Shown piece by piece: positions 1 through 5,600 of a stretch of 5,600 bases of DNA. Made by a program: the position numbers and the translations under genes. Each line of letters opens with the position of its first letter. Within the stretch, counting starts at the first letter, position 1. The notes below the pieces were generated by a model. It was not told the origin of the DNA and made no database searches. It saw nothing but the letters and a program-made list of their open reading frames with translations. The DNA is from JAZNOQ01 sp045589215. Its GTDB lineage: Bacteria; Bacillota; Clostridia; Oscillospirales; CAG-272. Location: contig JAZNOQ010000141.1 in the NCBI GenBank assembly GCA_045589215.1, positions 1 to 5,600 of the forward strand. The letters are read 5' to 3'.

Positions 1-1024
1 GGGAGACGTTCTTCAGCTGACCGGGCTTATCCATCAGCTCAACGGTCATCTGGCAGGTTCTGCCCGACATGAGCAGACCGCGGCTGATGACACGGGAGAG
101 AATGGTTACGTCGATGTTACCGCCCGACAGAAGGCAGACGACGTTCTTGCCCTTGACGTCGACCTTGCCGAACAGGGCTGCCGCGACCGACACGGCGCCC
201 GCGCCCTCGGTCACGATCTTCTGCTGCTCCATCAGGGCGAGGATCGCCGCCGCGATCTCGTCGTCGGTGACGGTCACGATCTCATCGACGTATTTTTCAC
301 AGATCTCGTATGTAAGTGAGCCGGGTTTTTTCACGGCGATGCCGTCAGCGATCGTCGACACCTTCGGCAATTCCTCGATCTGATGATCGTGTACCGAGTT
401 GTACATCGACGGAGCGCCTGCCGCCTGAACGCCGTAGACCTTGACGTTCGGGTTGATCGCCTTCAGCGTGTAGGCAATGCCCGAGATCAGTCCGCCGCCG
501 CCGATCGGAACGATGACGGCATCCATTTCGGGGACCTGCTCGGCAAGCTCTAGGGCGATCGTGCCCTGACCTGCGATGACGTCCTCGTCGTCAAAGGGAT
601 GGATGAAGGAGTAGCCCATTTCGTCGCGAAGCTCGAGTGCTTTTCTGTAAGCATCGTCGTAAACGCCTTCAACGAGACAAACCTCCGCACCGTAGCTCTT
701 GGTTGCTTCGACCTTTGAGATCGGAGCACCGTCGGGCAGGCAGATCACCGCCTTGATTCCGTTTTTCTGAGCGGCGAGGGCAACGCCCTGTGCGTGGTTG
801 CCCGCCGAGCAGGCGATGACACCGCGTGCCTTTTCCTCGTCCGAGAGACGGGACATTTTGTAGTATGATCCGCGCACCTTGAAGGAGCCCGTTACCTGAA
901 GATTTTCGGTTTTCAGATAGATCTCTGCGTCGGTGCGGATCTTCGGGGCATAGATCACGTCGGTTTTGCGGATAACGTTTTTCAGCGCGTAGCTCGCGCG
1001 ATATACACTGTCAAGAGTAAGCAT
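1..1024 (-). CDS. ilvA: Threonine ammonia-lyase (threonine deaminase), 3' end cut by the window edge
   Basis: PLP-dependent cytosolic enzyme that deaminates L-threonine to 2-oxobutanoate and ammonia, the first committed step to isoleucine. I translated the minus strand from the ATG at 1024-1022: 341 codons are open to the left edge with no stop. Seen: GSFKVRG at residues 46-52, with K49 as the expected PLP Schiff-base lysine; SAGNHAQG at 73-80; the phosphate-binding GGGGL at 175-179; TEGAGA at 272-277; and LSGGN at 299-303. From about residue 326 a segment reading MTVELMDKPGQL looks like the start of a C-terminal ACT domain. Relatives with a single ACT domain are about 400 residues, so roughly 60 are probably missing. 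The start is supported by AGGAAAGG at 1040-1033, 8 nt upstream. It lies 44 nt after the AAA+ gene with no visible terminator, so it is probably the last or a late operon gene. The short, one-ACT form resembles the 'catabolic' TdcB/IlvA2 type, but its neighbours argue for a biosynthetic role (inference). Confidence 0.95.
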   Translation of the reverse strand, partial: MLTLDSVYRASYALKNVIRKTDVIYAPKIRTDAEIYLKTENLQVTGSFKVRGSYYKMSRLSDEEKARGVIACSAGNHAQGVALAAQKNGIKAVICLPDGAPISKVEATKSYGAEVCLVEGVYDDAYRKALELRDEMGYSFIHPFDDEDVIAGQGTIALELAEQVPEMDAVIVPIGGGGLISGIAYTLKAINPNVKVYGVQAAGAPSMYNSVHDHQIEELPKVSTIADGIAVKKPGSLTYEICEKYVDEIVTVTDDEIAAAILALMEQQKIVTEGAGAVSVAAALFGKVDVKGKNVVCLLSGGNIDVTILSRVISRGLLMSGRTCQMTVELMDKPGQLKNVS

Positions 1025-1068
1025 GGTTGTTACCTTTCCTTTTGTGTGTGGGTGATTTCTCGGGCCGA

Positions 1069-2259
1069 TCAGAGCAGGCTTTCGATGAATTGCTCTGCAC
1101 ATCTTGCGGAGCGATAGCCGCGACGGAGCGCAAATGCCTCCGCATCGATCTTGAGCTGCTCGGGATCGTACTTGAGGTTATACTTTTCGGCAAGCTCGAA
1201 AATGATTTCGAGATACAGTGCCTTATTGGGCTTTTCAAATCGCACCGTGAGTCCGAAGCGCTCGGACAGAGACAGGGTCTCCTGAACGGTGTCGTTGCGG
1301 TGCAGATCGTCGCCGCTCTCGCGGTCGGAAAAGGACTCCTTCACAATGTGACGGCGGTTCGACGTCGCGTAGATCACGGCGTTCTTTGCCTTTGCCGAGG
1401 CAGATCCCTCAAGCGCCGCCTTCAGCATACTGAAGTTATCGTCGTTCTGCAGGAAGGATAGGTCATCGATGAAAATGATGAAGTGAAGCGGGTTGCCGCT
1501 GATCTTACCCATTACGTAGGGCAGATAGGAGAGCTGATCCTTGCGTACCTCAATGAGGCGGAGGCCCTTGTCGTAGAAGGCGTTTGCGACCGCCTTGACG
1601 GTCGAGGATTTACCCGTTCCCGCGTCACCGTAAAGGAGCGCGTTTGCGGCGGGCTTGCCCGACAGAAATGCCTCGGTGTTGTCGAGGATCTGCCTACGCT
1701 CGTTTTCATAGCCGACGAAGGAATCGAGAGAGATCGTATCGGCGCTGATGATCGGCTCGATCTCGTGATCGTCCGACAGACGGAACATTCCGTACGAGGA
1801 AAAAATGCCGTAGCCGAAGGTCTCGATCGATTCGACGCGCGCGTCATATTCCGCGCGAAGTCCCGACGCGTCCCCGACACGGTAAGCGGGCATATAGCCC
1901 GAATACTCAAGATCGTCGCGGAAATCGTCCACAGTCAGCGAGGAAAATTCAGCGAGCGCAAGGAGCTCGGCGTCGACCGTTGCGGAGAGATACTTGTCGA
2001 TCTTGCGGCCGTGGGCGCAGAGGGTGACGTAAATGTTCTCGTCCTCAAATACAAGCTTGCGGACCGCCGCTGTGAGATTACCGCCGAGGCGGTAGATCTC
2101 TCCGACGAATTCTCCGTAGGCATCGAGCTTCAGGGGCTCGTCGCGCGACGACGTAATGCGATTGTAGGCAACGAATTTTTGCATCAACGGGTGCTTCAGA
2201 ACGCCGCGGAAAACGCTGAAGGCGCAGAAGCTGTAATAAATTTCACGAACGCGTGACAT
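1069..2259 (-). CDS. AAA+ ATPase of the DUF815 type, function unknown
   Basis: A 396-residue P-loop ATPase, predicted cytosolic, with no signal peptide or membrane segment seen. The N-terminal half (about 1-175) has no motif I recognise. The AAA+ core follows: Walker A GDAGTGKSS at 211-219, Walker B FIIFIDD at 260-266, a sensor-1-like ATSNRR at 298-303 (N301), SLSERFGL at 330-337 with R334 as a candidate arginine finger, and RRGYRSAR at 379-386 in the sensor-2 region. The stretch after sensor 1 (HIVKESFSDRES, 304-315) and the overall layout recall Pfam DUF815 (PF05673), a family of unknown function; this is by recall and no search was run. The start is fixed by AAGAGG at 2270-2265, which overlaps the leuB stop codon, leaving only 9 nt between genes, so translation is probably coupled to leuB. 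A link to amino acid synthesis is inferred only from position. Alternatives are another AAA+ or DnaC/IstB-like loader family, which I think less likely. Confidence 0.8.
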   Translation of the reverse strand: MSRVREIYYSFCAFSVFRGVLKHPLMQKFVAYNRITSSRDEPLKLDAYGEFVGEIYRLGGNLTAAVRKLVFEDENIYVTLCAHGRKIDKYLSATVDAELLALAEFSSLTVDDFRDDLEYSGYMPAYRVGDASGLRAEYDARVESIETFGYGIFSSYGMFRLSDDHEIEPIISADTISLDSFVGYENERRQILDNTEAFLSGKPAANALLYGDAGTGKSSTVKAVANAFYDKGLRLIEVRKDQLSYLPYVMGKISGNPLHFIIFIDDLSFLQNDDNFSMLKAALEGSASAKAKNAVIYATSNRRHIVKESFSDRESGDDLHRNDTVQETLSLSERFGLTVRFEKPNKALYLEIIFELAEKYNLKYDPEQLKIDAEAFALRRGYRSARCAEQFIESLL

Positions 2260-2271
2260 ACCTACCTCTTA
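2260..2271 (-). promoter_or_regulatory. Ribosome binding site of the AAA+ gene, overlapping the leuB stop
   Basis: On the minus strand the leuB stop TAA (2271-2269) runs straight into AGAGG, followed by TAGGT and the ATG at 2259. The Shine-Dalgarno core is AAGAGG at 2270-2265, spaced 5 nt from the start. The overlap of a stop codon with the next gene's binding site suggests translational coupling and supports both the gene boundary and the operon reading. Confidence 0.7.
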
Positions 2272-3336
2272 AATCAGCTTGATGATCTCGTCGGTGATCT
2301 CCTCGGTCGAGAGGAAGGGCGCACCGTGGGACAGGTCTGCGGTGCGAAGCCCCTTTTCGAGCACCTGATCGACCGCAGAGACGATCGCATCGGATTCCTT
2401 CGAGAGTCCGAAGGAGTAAAGGAGCATCATCGCACCCGAAAGGATGGTTGCGATCGGATTTGCAACGTGCTTGCCCGCAATGTCGGGTGCAGATCCGTGG
2501 ATCGGCTCGTAGAGCCCTCTCGTGGTTTCGCCGAGCGAGGCGGAGGGAAGCATACCGATCGAGCCCGTGATCTGCGATGCCTCATCCGAGAGGATATCAC
2601 CGAACATATTCGAGGTCACGATGACGTCAAACTGCGCGGGATTGCGAACGAGCTGCATTGCGGCGTTGTCGACGAGCATGTCCGAGAGCTCAACGTCGGG
2701 GTATTCCTCTGCGATCTCGTGCATGATCTTGCGCCAGAGGCGCGAGGTGTCGAGGACGTTCGCCTTGTCGATGCTGCAAAGACGTTTACTGCGCTTTCTT
2801 GCGGTCTCGAACGCAACACGTGCGATGCGCTCGATCTCCATACGGCTGTAGCACTCGGTGTCGTACGCCTCTTCGCCGTACTTGCCCTCGCGGTAGCCGC
2901 GCTCACCGAAGTAGATGCCGCCCGTCAGCTCGCGGACGATCATAATGTCGAAGCCGTTTTCGACGATATCCGAGCGAAGGGGGCAGTCGTCCTTCAAAGC
3001 AGGATAGAGCTTTGCGGGACGGAGATTTGTGAAAAGCCCCATTGCCGCGCGAATGCCGAGAAGTGCCTTTTCGGGACGGATGGCACCGGGGAGCGTGTCC
3101 CATTTCGGACCGCCGACCGCACCGAGCAGAACGCTGTCGGATGCGAGACAGCCGTCAACCGTTTCCTTCGGGAGGGGCTCGCCACAGGCGTCGAGCGCAG
3201 CGCCTCCGATAAGGTAGGGGGTAAACGTAAACGTGTGTCCGTATTTTTCTCCGACGGCGTTGAGGACGCGGACAGCGCTGTCCACGATCTCGGGGCCGAT
3301 GCCGTCGCCGCGAAGAAGTGCAATATTGTAATTCAT
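2269..3336 (-). CDS. leuB: 3-isopropylmalate dehydrogenase
   Basis: NAD-dependent oxidative decarboxylation of 3-isopropylmalate to 2-oxoisocaproate (4-methyl-2-oxopentanoate), the third leucine-specific step; cytosolic homodimer in the family. The 355-residue product has the usual family length. Seen: LRGDGIGPEI at 8-17; substrate arginines R96 and R106 in IRAAMGLFTNLRP (95-107) and R135; catalytic-type Y142 in GGIYFGERG and K191 in DKANVLDTSRLWR (190-202); metal-ligand aspartates D223, D247 and D251, the last two in NMFGDILSDEAS (243-254); and the NAD loop GLYEPIHGSAPDIAGK (274-289), with D285 in the position expected for NAD rather than NADP. The start ATG has a strong GGAGG at 3348-3344, 7 nt upstream. 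It begins 14 nt after leuD and ends 9 nt before the AAA+ gene. No damage is seen. Isocitrate, tartrate and homoisocitrate dehydrogenases are relatives, but the leuCD context and the LLGIRAAMGLFTNLRP signature settle it. Confidence 0.97.
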   Translation of the reverse strand: MNYNIALLRGDGIGPEIVDSAVRVLNAVGEKYGHTFTFTPYLIGGAALDACGEPLPKETVDGCLASDSVLLGAVGGPKWDTLPGAIRPEKALLGIRAAMGLFTNLRPAKLYPALKDDCPLRSDIVENGFDIMIVRELTGGIYFGERGYREGKYGEEAYDTECYSRMEIERIARVAFETARKRSKRLCSIDKANVLDTSRLWRKIMHEIAEEYPDVELSDMLVDNAAMQLVRNPAQFDVIVTSNMFGDILSDEASQITGSIGMLPSASLGETTRGLYEPIHGSAPDIAGKHVANPIATILSGAMMLLYSFGLSKESDAIVSAVDQVLEKGLRTADLSHGAPFLSTEEITDEIIKLI

Positions 3337-3350
3337 AGTCTTTCCTCCGT

Positions 3351-3845
3351 TTACGCGAGCTCGCCCGACTTGATCGCTTCGACGAGACCTCCCGCCGTGA
3401 TGATGTTCTGAATGAAGGGCGGGAAGGGCTGTGTCTCGAAGGACTCACCCGTCGTGCGGTTATAGATCACGCCCGCATCGAGATCGGCCTCGACCGTATC
3501 TCCCTCGGAGATGTGATCGACTGCCTCGGGGCACTCAAGGATCGCAAGCCCGATATTGATCGAGTTGCGGTAGAAGATACGTGCAAAGCTCTTGGCGATA
3601 ACGAGGGAGATTCCGCTCTCCTTGATCGCGATCGGAGCATGCTCGCGGGACGATCCGCAGCCGAAGTTTGCACCCGCGATGATCATATCGCCGGGAGCGA
3701 TCTTCTTGTGGAAGTCCTTATCGATGTCCTCCATACAATGGGAGGCAAGCTCCTTTTTGTCAATGGTATTCAGATGTCTTGCGGGGATGATGACGTCTGT
3801 GTCGACGTTATCTCCGTATTTGACGGTTTTTCCGGTAAATTTCAT
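3351..3845 (-). CDS. leuD: 3-isopropylmalate dehydratase, small subunit
   Basis: Small (swivelling-domain) subunit of isopropylmalate isomerase. With LeuC it converts 2-isopropylmalate to 3-isopropylmalate through a dehydrated intermediate. The 164-residue length fits the short form found in archaea and many Clostridia, whereas the E. coli type is about 200. Seen: DTDVIIPARHL at 15-25, the region of the substrate-selecting loop; the family signature NFGCGSSREHAP at 60-71; and SFARIFYRNSINIGL at 86-100. The start ATG follows AAGAGGA at 3861-3855 with 9 nt spacing. That binding site touches the leuC stop codon, and the gap to leuC is 15 nt. LeuC lies immediately upstream, as expected for a two-subunit enzyme. 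A homoaconitase small subunit is the main alternative; the leuB neighbour makes LeuD much more likely. Confidence 0.96.
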   Translation of the reverse strand: MKFTGKTVKYGDNVDTDVIIPARHLNTIDKKELASHCMEDIDKDFHKKIAPGDMIIAGANFGCGSSREHAPIAIKESGISLVIAKSFARIFYRNSINIGLAILECPEAVDHISEGDTVEADLDAGVIYNRTTGESFETQPFPPFIQNIITAGGLVEAIKSGELA

Positions 3846-3860
3846 AGGTTTATGTCCTCT

Positions 3861-5120
3861 TTAAATATTGTTCGGATCTGCGATCTTGCCTGCGATCGCG
3901 GAAGCGGCGGCAACGGCGGGGGAAGCGAGGTAGACCTCGGACTTGACGTCACCCATTCTGCCGACGAAATTGCGGTTGGTGGTCGCGACGGCACGCTCGC
4001 CTGCCGCGAGGATGCCCATATGACCGCCGAGGCAAGGTCCGCAGGTCGGAGTCGAAACGACGCATCCTGCCTCGACGAAGATTTTCAGGATGCCGCTGTC
4101 GAGAGCCTTCAGGTAAATGTCCTGCGTTGCGGGAATGATGATCGCACGAACGTGGCGAGCGATCTTCTTGCCCTTAAGGATCGAAGCCGCCTCCTCAAGA
4201 TCCTTATAGTGACCGTTCGTGCAGGAGCCGATCACGACCTGATCGATGCGAACGTCGCCGATCTCGTCAAAGGTCTTTGTGTTTTCGGGAAGGTGGGGGA
4301 AGGCAACGGTCGAGCGGATCTCGGAGAGATCGATCTCGTAGACCTCGTCATATTCGGCGTCGGGGTCAGCCGTAAAGACCTTGAATTCCTTGTCGGTGCG
4401 AGCCTTAACGTATGCGACGGTCTCCTCGTCAACCTCGAAAATGCCGTTCTTTGCGCCTGCCTCGATCGCCATATTGGAGATCGTGAGACGGTCGTAGATC
4501 GAAAGCGCCGAAACGCCCTCACCGGTGAATTCCATCGACTTATAGAGCGCGCCGTCCACACCGATCTTGCCGATGATGTGAAGGATCACGTCCTTGCCCG
4601 ATACGTACTTGTTCAGCTTGCCCTTCAGGACGAACTTGATCGCCGAGGGGACCTTGAACCACGCCTTGCCCGTTGCCATGCCGCACGCCATGTCGGTCGA
4701 GCCGACACCGGTCGAGAATGCACCGAGCGCACCGTAGGTGCAGGTGTGGGAGTCTGCACCGATCACAACGTCTCCGGGGACAACGAGTCCTTTCTCGGGG
4801 AGGAGGGCGTGCTCGATGCCCATTCTGCCGACGTCATAAAAATGCGTGACCTCGTATTCGTTACAGAAATCGCGGCACATCTTGCACTGCACAGCCGCCT
4901 TGATGTCCTTGTTCGGTGCGAAATGGTCCATGACCATCGTCACCTTATCCTTGTCATAGACCTCCGTGGCACCGATGCGTTCAAATTCACGGATCGCAAC
5001 GGGGGAGGTGATATCGTTACCCAGCACACGGTCAAGCTCGACGAGGATCAGCTGTCCTGCCTCCACACGGTCAAGCCCTGCGCGGTTTGCCAGAATCTTT
5101 TGCGTCATTGTCATTGACAT
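3861..5120 (-). CDS. leuC: 3-isopropylmalate dehydratase, large subunit
   Basis: Large, iron-sulfur subunit of isopropylmalate isomerase (aconitase superfamily), acting with LeuD in the second leucine-specific step. The 419-residue product matches the shorter two-subunit type of about 420, rather than the E. coli type of about 466. Seen: MDHFAPN at 64-70; GADSHTCTYGALG at 121-133 and STGVGSTD at 136-143; and the three [4Fe-4S] ligands C300 in GSCTNG, C360 and C363 in TCGPCLGGHMG (359-369). The same frame stays open upstream to an ATG at 5264, but those 48 extra codons overlap the end of ilvD and do not look like LeuC. I chose the ATG at 5120 because AAGGAAA at 5135-5129 sits 8 nt upstream and the family N-terminus (MTQKILANRAG) begins here. 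In-frame ATGs at 5114 and 5108 are possible but worse spaced. Gaps are 28 nt from ilvD and 15 nt to leuD. Confidence 0.96.
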   Translation of the reverse strand: MSMTMTQKILANRAGLDRVEAGQLILVELDRVLGNDITSPVAIREFERIGATEVYDKDKVTMVMDHFAPNKDIKAAVQCKMCRDFCNEYEVTHFYDVGRMGIEHALLPEKGLVVPGDVVIGADSHTCTYGALGAFSTGVGSTDMACGMATGKAWFKVPSAIKFVLKGKLNKYVSGKDVILHIIGKIGVDGALYKSMEFTGEGVSALSIYDRLTISNMAIEAGAKNGIFEVDEETVAYVKARTDKEFKVFTADPDAEYDEVYEIDLSEIRSTVAFPHLPENTKTFDEIGDVRIDQVVIGSCTNGHYKDLEEAASILKGKKIARHVRAIIIPATQDIYLKALDSGILKIFVEAGCVVSTPTCGPCLGGHMGILAAGERAVATTNRNFVGRMGDVKSEVYLASPAVAAASAIAGKIADPNNI

Positions 5121-5128
5121 AGCTTTTA

Positions 5129-5135
5129 TTTCCTT
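5129..5135 (-). promoter_or_regulatory. Ribosome binding site that decides the leuC start
   Basis: AAGGAAA on the minus strand, 8 nt before the ATG at 5120. It lies in the short ilvD-leuC gap and selects 5120 over the longer reading from 5264, which would overlap ilvD. No terminator-like hairpin is visible in this gap. Confidence 0.6.
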
Positions 5136-5148
5136 TTTCAGTTGAGGT

Positions 5149-5421
5149 TTAGTAATTGATGATCGCGCCCTTGTCGGCAGAGCTGACAGCGGCGGCGTAG
5201 CGACGGAGATAGCCCGTAATGTTTTCCTTTTTCTTGATGGGCATTTCAGCCTTTCTCTTGGCAAGCTCCTCGCTTGAGACCTTCAGCTCGATCCTGTATT
5301 CGGGAATGTTGATCGAGATGATGTCTCCGTCCTTGACGTATGCGATCGTTCCGCCGCTGACCGCCTCGGGAGAGACGTGACCGATTGACGCGCCGCGCGT
5401 TGCACCCGAGGAGCGTCCGTC
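5149..5421 (-). CDS. ilvD: Dihydroxy-acid dehydratase, C-terminal 90 residues only (5' part missing)
   Basis: IlvD dehydrates 2,3-dihydroxy-isovalerate and 2,3-dihydroxy-3-methylvalerate to the 2-oxo acids for valine/leucine and isoleucine, using an iron-sulfur cluster. Only the end of the C-terminal domain is present; a full protein is about 550 residues. The genuine sequence starts at DGRSSGATRGASIGHVSPEA, the conserved motif normally reading DGRFSG, which carries the serine thought to act in catalysis. It ends KGAIINY with TAA at 5151-5149. The motif phenylalanine is serine here (codon TCC, base 5411), while the second copy at 5507-5600 keeps phenylalanine. The frame stays open upstream to an ATG at 5439-5437, but the six residues that adds (MATTRL) are encoded entirely by adapter-like sequence and are not IlvD. 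The gene is therefore cut by an assembly artefact, probably not a real mutation. It precedes leuC by 28 nt and would be upstream in the operon. Confidence 0.93.
   Translation of the reverse strand, partial: DGRSSGATRGASIGHVSPEAVSGGTIAYVKDGDIISINIPEYRIELKVSSEELAKRKAEMPIKKKENITGYLRRYAAAVSSADKGAIINY
5328..5421. repeat. Direct repeat copy 1 (94 nt of ilvD)
   Basis: This block recurs at 5507-5600 in the same orientation, offset 179 nt, with 92 of 94 bases identical by my alignment. The differences are 5335 G versus 5514 T (synonymous, a valine codon) and 5411 G versus 5590 A (Ser versus Phe in the ilvD motif). This copy is joined to the rest of the ilvD end and the operon. Its right edge is exactly where the adapter-like sequence begins. 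Confidence 0.95.
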
Positions 5422-5506
5422 AAGTCGGGTCGTAGCCATGTCGGTCTGTGAGCCAAGGAGTTGAAAATGAAAATTGTCTTTCCTAAGACCGCTTGGCCTC
5501 CGACTT
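5422..5506. other. Sequencing-library adapter (MGI/BGI DNBSEQ type), artefact
   Basis: Eighty-five bases that are not ilvD and match the MGI/BGI adapter pair as I recall it. Plus strand 5422-5463 fits the 42-nt reverse adapter half (begins AAGTCGG, ends AAGGAGTTG) with two substitutions, at 5429 and 5444. Bases 5464-5473 (aaaatgaaaa) fill the 10-nt barcode position. Bases 5474-5506 fit the reverse complement of the 32-nt forward half (contains AAGACCGCTTGGCCTCCG) with one extra T in the run at 5479-5481. Order, orientation and spacing of the three parts are those of the circularised adapter. The adapter sequences are from memory and were not looked up. It is flanked by two copies of the same ilvD fragment, as expected from rolling-circle DNA nanoballs with a short insert. 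It is not a biological feature and should be masked. Confidence 0.93.
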
Positions 5507-5600
5507 CGTCCTTTACGTATGCGATCGTTCCGCCGCTGACCGCCTCGGGAGAGACGTGACCGATTGACGCGCCGCGCGTTGCACCCGAGAAGCGTCCGTC
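5507..5600. repeat. Direct repeat copy 2 (94 nt of ilvD) at the window end
   Basis: Second copy of 5328-5421. Read on the minus strand from 5600 it encodes 31 ilvD codons, DGRFSGATRGAS through AYVKD, with the family-typical phenylalanine in DGRFSG. It then runs into the adapter. The 179-nt offset is not a multiple of three, so reading on from this copy passes through the adapter and enters copy 1 in the wrong frame, stopping at TGA 5285-5283 after 105 codons. That 105-codon reading is not a gene. The copy ends at the last base of the window, exactly matching the edge of copy 1. It is most likely a duplicated library insert, not a tandem duplication in the genome. Confidence 0.9.

Noticed and set aside
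1025..1068. Terminator or promoter in the largest intergenic gap
   Set aside because: The 44 nt hold the ilvA ribosome binding site, but no clear hairpin with a T-run and no convincing promoter boxes.
1483..2256. Plus-strand open frame (257 codons) opposite the AAA+ gene
   Set aside because: Antisense shadow. The minus-strand frame has intact ATPase motifs in order and a good ribosome binding site; this frame has neither.
2326..3411. Plus-strand open frame (361 codons) opposite leuB
   Set aside because: Antisense shadow of leuB, rich in Arg/Asp/Val as expected from reading its codons backwards, with no family resemblance.
3880..3900. Frequent GCGATCGC-like palindromes across the window, as in cyanobacterial HIP1
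   Set aside because: They are scattered inside coding sequence and follow from frequent ATC and GCG codons. They are mostly partial matches with no regular spacing.
3513..5117. Long plus-strand open frame (534 codons) opposite leuD and leuC
   Set aside because: It lies fully antisense to two well-supported enzymes, its translation has no recognisable domain, and it carries no convincing gene signals. GC-rich codon use in the real genes keeps the opposite frame free of stops.
5121..5264. 48-codon upstream extension of leuC
   Set aside because: It overlaps the end of ilvD, is rich in Arg/Ser/Pro as an out-of-frame shadow would be, and the ribosome binding site and family N-terminus both point to the ATG at 5120.
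5464..5473. AT-rich 10-mer as a possible regulatory site
   Set aside because: It sits in the barcode position between the two adapter halves and is the length of a barcode. I do not recognise the specific index.
5328..5600. Tandem duplication, transposon target duplication, recombination site or diversity-generating repeat pair
   Set aside because: The repeat looked biological at first, but the spacer matches a library adapter with a barcode-sized gap, and the repeat edges fall exactly on the adapter edges.

Overview
The window is a run of branched-chain amino acid biosynthesis genes, all on the minus strand and tightly packed. The right end is broken by what I read as a sequencing-adapter artefact. 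The likely source is a moderately GC-rich Clostridia-like member of the Bacillota, probably from a metagenome. This rests on gene order, the roughly 420-residue LeuC with a 164-residue LeuD, the AGGAGG-like ribosome binding sites, and a DUF815-type AAA+ ATPase. Genus cannot be told from this sequence.

In transcription order (right to left) the genes are: the last 90 codons of ilvD (5421-5149), leuC (5120-3861), leuD (3845-3351), leuB (3336-2269), a DUF815-type AAA+ ATPase (2259-1069), and ilvA (1024 to beyond the left edge). Gaps are 28, 15, 14, 9 and 44 nt. Each gene after ilvD has a Shine-Dalgarno sequence, and I see no terminator or promoter between genes, so this reads as one operon. Any promoter or leader (for example a T-box or leucine attenuator) would lie upstream of ilvD, outside the window. 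No gene-free stretch exceeds 300 bases.

IlvA deaminates threonine to 2-oxobutanoate, which feeds isoleucine synthesis. IlvD makes the 2-oxo acids for valine, isoleucine and leucine. LeuC and LeuD together isomerise isopropylmalate, and LeuB oxidises it toward leucine. The AAA+ ATPase has no known role in this pathway.

Right end (5328-5600): a 94-nt piece of ilvD occurs twice (5328-5421 and 5507-5600, two mismatches), separated by 85 nt. Those 85 nt match, from memory, the two halves of the MGI/BGI DNBSEQ library adapter around a 10-nt barcode-sized gap. The insert-adapter-insert layout, and the fact that the window ends exactly where the second copy ends, point to untrimmed adapter read-through at a contig end rather than biology. 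The apparent ATG start of the ilvD fragment (5437-5439) lies in the adapter. I found no convincing new biological system. The most consequential observation is this artefact; the DUF815-type ATPase inside the operon is the main biological curiosity.
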